In this document: one piece after another, positions 23,291-35,800 of the stretch
Numbering within the stretch: the stretch's first letter is position 1
How the letters are laid out: each line of letters starts with the position of its first letter
Assembly (NCBI GenBank): GCA_002005505.1
Contig: KV908513.1
Span: forward strand, 214,848 to 278,847
Length of the DNA stretch: 64,000 bases
Direction of reading: 5' to 3'
Source: Botryococcus braunii
Lineage: Eukaryota; Chlorophyta; Trebouxiophyceae
Notes under the pieces: generated by a model
What the model saw: only the letters and a program-made list of their open reading frames with translations
What the model was told of the DNA's origin: nothing
The model's database searches: none
Position numbers and translations under genes: made by a program

Positions 23291-26200
23291 GTTTTTCCCA
23301 CATGAATTCCCCAATTTCCCCAGTGTAGCATTGTGCCCTTATTGACAGGCATGGCCGCGTGCACGATCGGATGAGGAATTTGCCGGGACGGGGTCGCAAA
23401 TTCGGGGAGACCCTGTTGTATCTTTTTTCTAGACCATGGTGCCTTGTAGTATTGTCATTTGAATTTGACCACCCCTGCGTTGTGGTCTTAGTTCTCACAT
23501 ATCCAAATTTGTCTTTGCTTCCTCTTCTTTTCCGGAAAAGGGGAAGGACATGTTTTCTTAAAGAATTCTTGCCAGAGCCTCGAGGCTGGCATGTCGTGGT
23601 TTAAATCGTAGGGCGGGGCCCTGGGATGCGTACGCCGCATAGTTGATGGCGCACCCAGCTATGGTCTGCCACATGTGTAAATGTGTACTACCACCCCCCC
23701 CCACCCACCCCCCGGCCCCCAATTAGTGCTGCAGCCATTGCAATCGAGTACTGTAGGTTGTGCCTCCCAACTGGGGTTGCGAATTGCAGTTTTGAGTGGT
23801 GTACACATGTGCGTCTCGCATGCGAGTGTTGCAGGTTTTTGCAGAAGCAGGTTGCTGCAATTTGTAGCTAGTATTGAGTATTGCTGTTGCTGAGGCCTCG
23901 AGGCACGTGGGGGGCTACCTCATGCACGTGAAGAAATTTGAGGTTCTAGAACCTCAGATCTGCGCGCTGCCCTCGTTCGAAGTTATCTTTCACATGCATA
24001 TTGAGTCAGGTTGTCTCTCATGCTCGCAAATGTTTTGGTTGAACTGGTCTTCGGGCAGTTGCTTCCCTTCGATATATGTATCGCGGCTTTGGAAGGGGTT
24101 CGGCTGGATTTCTGCTTTTTTAAAAGATCTCATGTTTGAATGAAAGAGTATTGTTAGCTTTTGCTGCTATTTTCTCAATTGTTTGTGCCGTCGGGAGCAA
24201 CATGTGGTAGTGACAGAGGAAACTTTTTGTGTGTTTGTACACAAGTTTGTGAGTGTGTGTCTGTGTACACACACACATATGTGTTGGGGTGGGGGGTGGG
24301 AGGGGGCAAGCGTTTTCTCCCATAAAACATATGTTGATGATTCACTCTGCTGCTAGCATACAACATGCTGGTCATGGCAGTGGCAATTGAGGCCCGAGGC
24401 CGGGCCTGCAGGTACCCAGTTGGGTACCGTGCAAAGTTGAAAAGTTGAATTTTTGATAGTGCGGAGCCATGGCAGTACGGCGGCCACCGGCGGTACCGCT
24501 TCTCAACCATGCATGGCGAGCAGGCTAGTCAGCTGAGGGGGATTGGCAATGTGAAGAAGGACAGAGTTCAGATAGGCCCGCTTCCCTCCATAACAAGTTG
24601 AAACAGGATTGGAAGGAGGAGGAGGATCCGGAGGAGGAGGAGGAGGATCCTGCAGGAGGATCCGGAGGAGGAGGAGGAATTGCACACCTGTGTACAGGTG
24701 TGCAGTACGGAGGGGTGGATATAACTATTGATATGATATACCTAAGTAGGTATATCCAGCCCAGAAGGCACGACGTCATGAGATTTGCTTTTTGGTTAAA
24801 ACCTAGCACACGGAGTTCACCTTTAAAAACCAAAGACATGAGAATCCCGGCAACACGAACCCTCAGAAAAAGACACATGGACTGGGAGTATAGAATGAGG
24901 GGCACAATGGCCAGAAGGGGGCCAAGACAAGAAAACGGGCTGAGTCGAAATTTCTCTCTTTTAAGTAGTCATTTGATTACAGGTCTAGACGGAAGGTCAA
25001 GTTGGCACTCTCGTCTTTAAAGCAGTCATTTGATTACAGGTCTAGACGGAAGGTCAAGTTGCCACATGAACTCCCGGTTTGGCTTGCCTGCTGGCCAGTA
25101 CTTCTGGTCTACCAGAATGTAATTAACTGGCAGGTGGGGGGTTTGGCGTCCCTAGCATGGACAATTGGCCCAGATCTGGAACGACGGGGCGCCTCGCTGG
25201 ACCGAGGAAGCGCTTACACTCCATGCCTATATCAGCTACCTCGCATGCCATCAAAGTTTATGCCTAAATCAGCTACCTCTCATTACGTAAGGAGAGGTAG
25301 CTGATGTACATCAGTTGTATGTACATGTAGGCATGTAATTGAAAGCAGGCATGTAAAATCCACCAAGAGTCCTCATTTCCACCCGGGTGGAATTGTATCG
25401 ATATCATCATTTCTGTTAGCAGGCATTGTTGGGTAGCTGCAATTCGACTTATACCAACAATCTCGCTACACATAACAAGATCTGCTCTCTAAGCATCTAG
25501 GCATATAGCTAGAGCCCCACACGCATCAGCAAACATCACACGTTAGGATCTGCATAGCTAGCATGCTAGCAAAGCTGCATAGCAGAGCTCGCTGATGACG
25601 CAGAGGCACACAAGCCACACACAGTTCTGCACTCAACAGTGCCCATGAATGGCCACAATTGTTTCATGAAACCTAAGGTAGATGGACAGCGTGTATCTCC
25701 CAAAGGCATGGATGGATCACGTCTGAAGTCCTCCAATTCTTCAGATAGAGAGAAACCGTCGTGTAGGGGATATTGTCTTCCTTCATTGAAAACGTTTATA
25801 TATCTGGCCCCACTATATAGGGCAAACCGCAGGAGTACAATAAGTACCGCGCATCCGAATCCGGATCGATTCCGACGTTACGCACTCCAAAAACATCGAT
25901 GCTCAGATTGTACAGCTCCAGAAAAGGCCTCATATACCCAACAATTTAGATATGTGCAGATGTATATCTACGCACTTTGGAGCTCTTTGAATAGATCGAG
26001 CAAATTTGCCATTTGCAACTACGTATCCTTGAAGTGTTCTTGGGGCAGTTCCTGTGGGGGTGGCACTCGCGCACTGTGGAAGTCAAGCAGCATGTCTAAG
26101 TAATTATCATATAAATGCAGAATTTGACAACCAGCTGCCTGGAAGACTGAATGAATGCGCATGCGCAAACCCTTGGCAGCCACAGTAAGTAGTGGACGAT

Positions 26201-27287
26201 GTCCCTAAGGAGTATTCTAATATAACAAATGTCACATCTACCCCACATGGATGGAAAAGAGTGTGGATGCATTTGGACAGTACACTGCATGCCAATATGC
26301 ACTATGCACATAAGCATGCACATTTTGGCAAGACCTGTCGGACAATCTCATGCTTCTCTAATCGGTCTAATCGGTCTGCTGTGGAAGACACTGTGGGCTC
26401 GACCGGTGATGTACGCACATATGATGCAGTGTGTATACAGCAGCGTGCACATACGCCACGCGTACATACACCTGCAGGCGACGTCCTATCATATTAATTA
26501 TAACACCGTGATTATCTCCCAAAACGGTATTGCCACCAAGTCCGTTGTCACAGCAGCTGGCCTGGTACCAGTCTTTAGGTACACTGCTATAGCTACAAAA
26601 CTGTACTTCTTAGTGCCAGACTGGCCAAATTAAGCAATTGCCTGACTGGGTGGTGAAGAGCCAAGGCAGGATTCAAACGGCCACACCAGCACCCGACACC
26701 ACTGCTGCCTATGCCGAGCAGGAACCCTAGGAGGTCACATGGGTCCCTGTGACCCGGTACTGCATCTGATAACCGGACTTGAAAAGATTACTAGACCTTG
26801 AGTCCTTTTTGAGCCAGGATTCACGGGTCTACTAATCTCTTGAAGTCATGAATTCACAACTCATGCACACCGGACTTGAAAAGACAGCTAGAACATGAAT
26901 CCTGTGTTGCAATTCATGATCTTGCGAGTCGCATGACCTATGCCCTTTCTGGAGCAACCAGAGCACATTGCAAAGGGCCATCTCCCCTCCCGCCCCCCCC
27001 TTTCCCACTTTTTCGGGGCTTGGGAAGCGTACCGCTGTATACGTGGAGGCTAATTCCTACAATGTATGAATTCAACACAACTGGCTTCCTGTGTCACTTT
27101 GATAATGCCGAATAGTCGGGAAGGACGCCACCTCTGCGCTTAGCAGTAGCCCAACATCAAAATCTGTGGGATGAAGGCAGCAGCATGAGAGGCCCAGAAA
27201 ATGACGAGAGCATACCCCGCCCTCTGGAGAGGGAGCTCCCCTATATCTATACCACAATGTGTATATACCCTCCACGCGCCCCCCCCC

Positions 27288-27290
<3 letters not shown>
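23291..27290. other. Intergenic region with small repeats, no gene recognised
   Basis: Includes a GGA/GGATCC repeat at 24612-24677, a tgcacacctg/caggtgtgca hairpin at about 24680-24703, a 57-bp tandem duplication at 24961-25074, and a perfect 14-bp-stem hairpin at 25268-25305. ORFs of 60-154 codons occur on both strands, but none has a recognisable domain or a consistent exon chain. Confidence 0.4.
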
Positions 27291-27365
<75 letters not shown>

Positions 27366-27456
27366 CTCACACATACACACCCACACACACTCTCACACTC
27401 ACACACACGCACACGCACACGCACACATACACGCACGCACGCACGCACGCATGCAC

Positions 27457-27514
<58 letters not shown>
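27291..27514. repeat. (CT)n-(CA)n compound microsatellite
   Basis: CT tract 27291-27363, mixed CA/GCAC stretch to 27463, then pure AC to 27514. It ends 44 bp from the stop codon of the small membrane-protein gene. Confidence 0.97.
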
Positions 27515-27518
<4 letters not shown>

Positions 27519-27557
27519 ACAGACAGACACAGTCAAGTAGTCAACCCAATGGTTGCC

Positions 27558-27884
27558 TCAGCGGCAGAAACAGCAGCGGCAGCAGCAGAAGACCAGGATG
27601 GAAATTAAAAAAACTGCCAGCAGCGCCGACAGAACAATGACGATGATGGCCACTGTGTTGAGCCGCTTCTTAGCCACCGACACGCAGAGCTCCCCCCGGT
27701 ACGGACGCGTGTTCATCTGTTCCGAGACCAACAGGCCCAAACAAGTTATGGCCCGCATTATCATCCTTCAAAAGTGCAGACATCCCATCTAGAACTGATA
27801 TCCCGATGCTGTGTGTCTCACCCACATGATACCCTAATCTTTGCACGCTTGCCATCCATTACCCACCCCTGCAAAAGTCTAACG

Positions 27885-27973
<89 letters not shown>

Positions 27974-29277
27974 CATGCGTGCGTGTATGCGTGAGAGTGT
28001 GTGTGTATGTGGGGGGGGGGGGCGTGCGCGCGCGCGCACACACACAGTTGCGTGTGTTAGCTGGTGTGAGGCTGAAGGTTGGGATGCGGATTTCCCTATC
28101 CGATACACCAAAATGCAACAGGGGTAAGCATAGGGCGAAAACGCAAAACCCATTTACGAGGCGTCAGAAAACTCTCGAGCAAGGAGTCCCTCTTCTGAGC
28201 GCAATTATCGCAATTCTTGTGTCAGGAGAGGGAAGGGCAAAGAATGGGTGCACCTGGAAAGAGATGGTGGCAGGCTCGTCGCATGCATTTCTCACAAAGA
28301 AAAAGGCTGCGGGGCGGTTGGCGCAGACATCCCCGCTGTCGATCTGTTGTGGCAGTGTCAGATTGTCCATGCTAATCAGAGCACTTCCAGGTGCTGCCCT
28401 CCCTCCCCCACATGGTCAGACAGGCATTGATAATGGTGGTCTACTGCCTGCCAGTGTACTTGTCACTGCATGCGACAGCCAACCAAGTACTTGCCATTGC
28501 TTGCCAGTGCATGCAACAGCCAAACAAGTACTTGCCATTCCTTGTCAGTGCATGCGACAGCCAAACAAGTAGTTGCCATGCTTGTCAGTGCATGCGACAG
28601 CCAACCAAGTACTTGCCATTCCTTGCCAGTGCATGCAACAGCCAAACAATTACTTGCCATTGCTTGTCAGTGCATGCAACAGCCAAACAAGTACCTGCCA
28701 TTGCTTGTCAGTGCATGCGACAGCCAACCAAGTACTTGCCATTGTTTGTCAGTGCATGCAACAGCCACACAATCAGCATTCTTCATTAGAGTGCATGCCG
28801 CAGCCGAACAACCAGAATTCGTCAGTGGATAAGCAGCATGGATATCGGTCCACAGTGCTTGTTCATTGAGAAAATGTTTGATGTATTGTTGTGAGCAATG
28901 AGCAGGGGGACACATGCCGTCACTCACATGCTGTCAAGCAGAAGTGGGAGTGATCATGGCCACGTGCTTGGAGTGTACAGTCATCCATACATGTTACACA
29001 GAGGAGGACGATAAAGGCCATCGCCCAAGGATATGCTGTGTTCAAAAAAAGGGCTGTCTCTGGAACGTAGCCTCCCCCCCCCCTCCCCCGCCCCTGGGCA
29101 CCCTCTATCCCTCCTTGAGACCCCCCAGAGGGGCGGGGGGGCTCTTACAATTACAATGAAAAGCACAAAAACAAGGCGTGGAGTGGGGGGGGGGGATTTT
29201 TGGAAGAATAGAAATTTAAGGACAGAAAAAACTCAAAAGAGCGCGCGTGCGCGTACGCGCGCGCGCACACACGCACG

Positions 29278-29336
<59 letters not shown>

Positions 29337-30203
29337 GCGCGCGCGCGCGTGCGCGCCCACAAACATACAATCACTCACATTTTCACATGCAGAAAAAGTT
29401 GAGGTGAAACGGCGTTCAGGGCACTGGAAGGGGATTTGAGGAGGCGGAGAGTGTGTTTGTGCCTCATTTAAGTGTAGGCCCGCACCATTATTAAATACAT
29501 TTCCGCATGTCTTTGCGCTGTCATCATCAACAGAAAGACACACCATGCTCTTATATGACGACCACCCCAGTTGGTTGTCTCTTAAAGCAATACATGCATC
29601 TTGGACATACATTCTTGAAATCCTGCACCGTACCCCGGCCGAATGAGTACGCTGGTGGATTACATCAACGCAAGAAACATATCTACTAGAAACATTTCCA
29701 GTACCAACACAGAGCCGAGGACTTCGCATAGTTGCATGGACAGTCACAGATATTGTAGGTTATCCTGGAGCTCTTAACTAAATCCAGCTGCAGCCTAGAC
29801 GGCAACGAAGGATACATAAGTACATGGTATCCTAACAAGATGGTCTTCAGGGCAAGGTTAATCTATTGTAGTAACCGATTAGTCTCTGCCGGGTCCCACC
29901 GTTCGGCAGCAAACCGAACTTCCATCGCAGGTGAACCCTGATGCAGCTAGACCCGGACAGTCCAGGTGAAAGAGATTGGATCTCTTACCAAATATCAGAG
30001 CGGTTGCACGTCTTGCCAGTTGCCATGGCCTGGACCGTTGCATCGTAGCTGAGCCTGTCGTCAGTTCTGAAGGCAAGGGCAGTGCATGCATTAGGTCCCA
30101 CATCAACAGTAACTAAACTATTCGAATCAAAAATAGTGGCTGAACATAGGACGATACACAACGCAAGCGCGAAACCGCAAACTTGTACGCCAGACGAATA
30201 CAT
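27558..30203 (-). CDS. Small Cys-rich type I membrane protein, family unknown (three exons)
   Basis: Minus-strand exons 30203-29989, 28371-28254 and 27716-27558 (TGA) join with matching phases into 163 residues. Residues 1-22 form a signal-peptide-like segment (MYSSGVQVCGFALALC...). An ectodomain of about 100 residues follows with six cysteines (near 40, 66, 72, 88, 102 and 122). One strong transmembrane helix lies at about 132-154 (NTVAIIVIVLSALLAVFLIS), and the C-terminus is a short tail CCCRCCFCR. The tail clusters cysteines and arginines beside the membrane, as in palmitoylated tails (inference). No known family was recognised. The exon-2 acceptor (gattag) and the in-frame alternative ATG before exon 3 leave some doubt. 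Intron 1 holds a 41-bp minisatellite and intron 2 a long GT tract. Confidence 0.6.
27888..27962. repeat. (GT)n microsatellite, intron 2 of the small membrane-protein gene
   Basis: About 37 GT units, followed by GC alternation and a G run near 28011-28022. Confidence 0.96.
28455..28830. repeat. 41-bp minisatellite, about nine copies
   Basis: Unit core: agtgcatgcaacagccaaac followed by aagtacttgccattccttgtc. Copies differ mainly at a/g in 'gcaaca/gcgaca' and at c/g near 'cttgcc'. Because 41 is not a multiple of three, the same peptide words appear in all three frames; these ORFs are not genes. It lies in intron 1 of the small membrane-protein gene. Confidence 0.93.
29222..29360. repeat. (GC)n/(AC)n/(GC)n microsatellite
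   Basis: GC alternation at 29240-29270, AC tract at 29282-29322 and GC alternation to about 29357, in the same intron as the 41-bp minisatellite. Confidence 0.93.
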
Positions 30204-30319
30204 CGCGGGGGGCTGCCCCGTCTGAACCTAGGCCAGACGTGAGGGGAAAGTTGAGCAACGGATATATGTAACTTCCCTTTTGGCAAGGAGCTTAATCGAA
30301 GCAAAAGTTTGTGGAAGGC
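30204..30319. promoter_or_regulatory. Candidate bidirectional promoter
   Basis: Only 116 bp separate the minus-strand ATG at 30203 from the plus-strand ATG at 30320. If both first exons are real, the two genes share this interval. No TATA box or repeated motif stands out. This is inferred from spacing only. Confidence 0.35.
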
Positions 30320-30562
30320 ATGCCGCCACAGAAGCGAGGTACGACCTTCTTCTCGGAGGGCCGGTGGGTTAATCCGTGGTTTGGGAAAAGGGTTCAGAGA
30401 AGCATCGGAAGTCCGGTCACGACTGACTCACGTGGGGCACTTTTTGAGCAGGTTTTGACGAGCTGCCCAGCGGACGAATTGTACCGTACACAGTTTCTGC
30501 ACCTCAGCGCAGGTGCCGAGGAACGCAGCGCTGAGTACAACATTGCAACTCGGCACAACACA
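30320..30562 (+). CDS. Candidate first coding exon of an unknown gene
   Basis: The frame from ATG 30320 runs 81 codons to a strong donor (aacaca|gtaaga, GT at 30563-30564). The peptide begins MPPQKRGTTFFSEGR; it is basic at first, then helical-looking with a DELYRTQFLHLSAGAEER stretch. No downstream exon was found before the CT tract at 30829 or Copia-1 at 31691, so the gene may continue in unrecognised exons or be disrupted. No family was recognised; a weak histone-fold impression was not supported. Confidence 0.35.
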
Positions 30563-30828
30563 GTAAGAATCCCCCATTATTGTCAAAAAACAACCATCAT
30601 GCAGAAGCTTCTTCTCTTCTGCATGATTGTTAAGGAGAAGATGCCATGGCGCAACAGAAGGGCCAGTTTCGGCTAGCGGGTGTACTTTGGACATCTGATC
30701 ATGCCCCTGTGGCTGGACAGATGTAACTGTTATTCTTTTACAAGAGTGGGGTAACAAAGACCAGCCCAATGTTCAAGGACCCAAACTGGACTGTTGATCT
30801 TAAGAAGCTTCACTCGAGAGAGTGTGCG

Positions 30829-31163
<335 letters not shown>

Positions 31164-31690
31164 CCCACACCTCTCTCTCTGGGGAGACAATTCCTTAATG
31201 AAGGCGTTGGCTTGCTTGTGACTCAGAGATGGCGCCAGATTTAATCAATATTGCTCCACAGTTGTATTAGTAAGGTAAATTTGTGCCTTTCCCTCAGAAG
31301 AGTAATAGTGGCCTAATCTGCAGGAAACGACTGACTGGAACAATTAGGAGAATGAGTAATTGATGGCAGAACTTAGGAGTTCTGCCAAGGTCAATCTAGA
31401 CTGATTCCACTTAGATAGGAATAATGAGGTAATCGAACGCGGTACTGTTGCTAGGAGGATATATGTCACCGGCTCGAAGGGACGAGGCACTTGATTGGGA
31501 CTATAAAGGCACTTCGGGTGTTTGTCTCTTAACAGTTGCCAGTCAAGTCATCACGCACAGTCGTCACTGCTTGTTTATCGACACACAACAAGAGTGCCGC
31601 CGAACTAAACACCCTTCGTGCCGGGTCATACAGGGAACTCCAAGCTCATAAGTTTACATCCACCTTGGGGTGCACCGTACCTTGGATTAT
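31164..31690. other. Left flank of Copia-1, no gene recognised
   Basis: Unique-looking sequence with one ORF of 67 codons without a domain. It ends at ...ggattat, directly abutting the Copia-1 LTR. Confidence 0.4.
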
Positions 31691-32393
31691 TGTTGAGTTG
31701 TGAACATACATTATAGAATGCCTTGTGCTTTAGGTGATCTTCAAATGTACATTATTAGGATACGGGTCCACTATCCACATAAGGTACCTCAAGACACGTT
31801 CGGATGAGGTCTATTTCGAACATAAGGTACAATCTGATTTAGATTACGCGTTAGCGTGAAAGGACTATTAAAGCTGCGATCACCGCATAGTCGAGCAACT
31901 GGTTTGGAAAGATACTGGGCACATAAGGATGCCAGTCTTGTTCATGCAGTTGCATGTGTCTAAAAGAGCAGACAGTCGTCAAGGACTGTAGCTGGAGAGG
32001 CACGAACTTACGACCTGTCTGCTTGCTTACAGGTGCGGTGACGCAGGATGTGTATTGGTAATGTGTTCATGTTTGATTGCTTGTTTGTAAGTGAACCATC
32101 TTAGTGGACAATCAAGTCTCCCAAACAGCTAAGGGACGGAGTCTTGATTGAGTATAGGAAGGTACTTGCTTTCAGCCGTCAGGAGCTTATCCGTGTGTAG
32201 ATGCTCATTGACAGATCAACATGTAACGGAACTGGTTTGGAAAGATACTGGGCACATAAGGATGCCAGTCTTGTTCATGCAGTTGCATGTGTCTAAAAGA
32301 GCAGACAGTCGTCAAGGACTGTAGCTGGAGAGGCACGAACTTACGACCTGTCTGCTTGCTTACAGGATACGCCACTGCCCATAACCTTTTACA
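31691..32393 (+). repeat. Copia-1 5' LTR (703 bp)
   Basis: Starts TGTTGAG, ends TTTTACA. It contains a 137-bp direct repeat at 31897-32033 and 32230-32366. It differs from the 3' LTR at one noted position (gattacgcg here, gattatgcg there). A perfect 10-bp-stem hairpin (cccataacct...aggttatggg, 32378-32402) straddles the LTR end. Confidence 0.95.
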
Positions 32394-32810
32394 GGTTATG
32401 GGCCCACACCCTGCCAGCTGAGCCAAGGGCAGACAGGAGTGCATGGCATCATCGGATGCATCTGTACTGGGTTTTCCACGGACTCGCCTGACGGCAAGAA
32501 GAAGTAAAAAAGGAACAACTGGATATTCACTCAGAAGGCCTACGGACAGAGTCTTCAATATCTTGGGAAGTTTTTTTTTTTTCCGTGAAGTGACCTGAGA
32601 TTATCACCCGTCGTCGTTGTCGTGAGACCGTCAGTAGGTCCGGGTGGTCAAGCAATTGAATTGCTGAAGAATATTTTGCATATCTTGCATATTAAGGGTA
32701 CATGCTAGACCTCGAAAGGGTGGAATACTTGAAAGTGCTGTGGTGCACGCCGGAAGGGTATACTTAAACCAGCTGTGTCAGGCTGAACGCTGTGAGAGCA
32801 AGTGAAGTGC

Positions 32811-35800
32811 ATGACCAGACCTCAAACTCGTTCCCAAATCAAGGTTTCTGAAAGTAATCCCAGCAGTACAGAGACTATGGCAACACCAGCAGGAGGCAGC
32901 ACGGCCTCCTCAGGAGCTGGACAGTCAGGACAGACCACTGGAGGCACTGCAGCCAGCTCGTATGCATACACGATGAACTCCTCCAATCCCAAGATGTCTA
33001 CACAGCTGAAGGCTGATCGCACTAATTTCAGTGCCTGGCGTGAAGAGCTGGAGTCTTGCGCAAAGCAAAAAGGAGCAATGGGAGCGTTGGAGACAGCTAT
33101 GCCTAAGACCGCAGAGAACGCAGCAGTAAAACATTTCATTTTGCAGTCTGTCCCGTCCATGTGGCACGACGAAGTCAAACAGCGGGGGAGCGCTTTTGAC
33201 TTCATTCAGTGGATGGCAGACCGCTGCACTGGAGGGAAGGACATGGAAATCAACGAGAAGTGGATCAAGGGGCTCAAACAAGGCATGGTAAAGGGAGAGA
33301 CAGTGCAAGAATGGTGCCACCGAGTCATCAGTATTGCCGCCTCCCTGGAGGCCAATAACCATCAGCTGAGCGACCGCCAGATCTGCAGGTATATGTATAA
33401 GGGACTACCTGCAGTCTTGCAGAACGACGCTTGGGCAATTACCTCCGCCAAGTCAGACCCCTACAACATGCTGGAGACGATCCTCACTGCCATTGAGAAC
33501 TTGGAGTACCAGGATATCCCGCTGGCAGAGTCAGTGCAAGTCACAGCATCTGCTGCAGCAGTTATGGCAGCAGCAACAGCAGCCGTGCCAGCTCAGGGTG
33601 GAATCCCTGGGCCTCCCCAAGGCGCTGGAGCTGCACCGGGCGCTGGAGCAGCACCAGGAGTGGGAGCTGGAGCACCTGCTGATGGTCAGGCCCCCTATGG
33701 CCCTTCTGCTCACAACGCTGGAGGCAGGGGGCGAGGGTCTGGACGTGGCAGGAGGCCAAAGGAGGAACTGGCATGTCGCTTCTGCAACGGGACGGGACAT
33801 TTCTGGAGGGATTGCCTGGAACTGAAGAGGCTGCAAGCTCTACGTGGCACAATGCAAGCTGCAAGTGCGGGCCCAGCTGCGTGGTGGGGCACTGGAGCTC
33901 CTCAGCAACAAGCCAGCTGGTGGGATGCTGGCCAGTCCAGAGGAGGCCCTCCCGTGTCAACCTCACATCCTCCTGGATCTGTGTCCACTATCTTCCCCTT
34001 CTTCCCAGGCTGGCATCTCCCACCACCACCTCCTCCAGGTGCTGGTGAGCCTATGTTCGTTTCGTTGAATGTGCTTACCCCTACATCTCATGGGGCTTGC
34101 AGTACCTCGTGGCTGATAGATAGTGGTGCATCGGTGCACCTTGTAAATGATCTGTCTTTACTACACAACCCAGTCATGCATGCTCAACCCCTCCCTCTTC
34201 ATTTGGCCACTTCTGATGCCAAAGGAGGGATAGTTGCAACTGGGTCTGTGTGTCTGGTCAATGCCAGACAAGAGGTGTTTTGGCTGCATAATGTGCAGTG
34301 TGTGCCCACTGCACACACTAATCTGATTTCTGTCACAGGAGCCATTCAGGATGGAGCATCATTCCTCACTGACAGTGCAGGTGGGTACACGACCATGAAA
34401 GGCCCAGCAGGCTGGTCTGGTAAGATAGCCAGAGAGCGAGGGCTGTTTTTTTTAGAATGGGTGTGTCCCGTCAAGAGCCAGCGTGATGCGCAGCCACAGT
34501 CCAGTCCTCATGTGGCCTCGTATCATGCCAGGAAAGGGCACGTGTGTACAGATCGACTACTGTGGCATGCAAGGTTGGGGCATCCTGGGGTTAAGAGTAT
34601 GACAAGGTTGGACAACGAAGACCTGGTCACTGGGATCAATGTGTCCCTTGCTCCATGCTCAGAGTGTTCTCCCCAGTGTGAATCATGTATACAAGGGAAA
34701 CATTCTCGCCCCCCCTTTCCAGCTTCCTCTAGGCCTGCAGAGAGTGTGTTAGATAGAGTGCATGTGGACACTGTGGGTCCCATTTCACCAGCTGCAATCA
34801 CGGGAGAGCGTTTTTGGGTTACTGTTGTTGATGAAAAATCCCATCTGATAGCCTCATTGGCAGTGAAGTCGAAAGAAGCCATTCCCAAGGCCCTCATTGA
34901 GCTCTTGAAGTACTGGCAGACATTTCATGAGAAAGTGGTGAAGTGTGTGAGATCTGATAGAGGGACAGAATTTCTGAATCAGCAGTTCAAAGAATTTTGT
35001 GCTCAGCAGGGCACTAAAATGGAGACCTCAGCTCCATCCACGCCTCAGCAAAATGGACTTGCTGAGCGCATGAATCGGACTCTAAAGGAGCGCACAAGGA
35101 CCCTGTTGGTGCACGCTGCAGCAGACCCTTCCTTGTGGAAGGAGGCATTGGAGTCTGCCACCCTGCTGTACAACGTGGGCCCCACCACAGGCAGGCCTCT
35201 GACCCCTACTGAGATGTTCTATGGGGTAAAGCCTGATGTTGCTTCCTTGCGCACATGGGGCTGTGTGGCACATGTTCACATTCCCCCAGGTCAGCGGTCT
35301 GTATTTGGACCAAAGACCATTCCAGGCATGTTCACTGGGTATTGCCCACAGTCCAAGGCCTATAGAGTGTACGTAGGCAATGGTGTATGGAAAGAGAGCA
35401 GGGATGTTACATTCCTTGAGCATTTGAGAGGAGGGGAGAGAGTGGGTATGTCTAAGGTGCAACCTGGATCCTCTCAATGGCTCTCAGGAGCGTCCTTGCA
35501 GGGCAGGGGAGGCAATTCCAATGTCCCCAGCTCACCAACAGCCATTCCCGTGAATTTTTGGGAAGCAGAGGATGACCCAGTGGTGGAGTGCAAGCCCACT
35601 GGATCTCCTGCTACCACTGCCAGCTCTCCAGAGGATCACAGCAGGCTGAGGAGCTCAGTCGGACCTGTGGCTGGAGCCCCCAGCAGCCAAGATGATTCCT
35701 CTGCCACTTCAGAGACCTCACAGCAGTCATGGTCAGTGCTGGGCCATCTTCAAAATTTAGCTCGGGGGGGTGCTGAAGCGCACTCGCAGCTGGACAAACT

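Noticed and set aside
28455..28830. CRISPR-like array
   Set aside because: The 41-bp units are contiguous with no spacers, the copies differ, and the locus is a eukaryotic intron.
30440..30562. Histone-fold similarity in the candidate exon at 30320
   Set aside because: A short helix rich in Ala/Glu followed by 'YNIATRHNT' recalls histone motifs, but the key residues do not align well enough to support a call.
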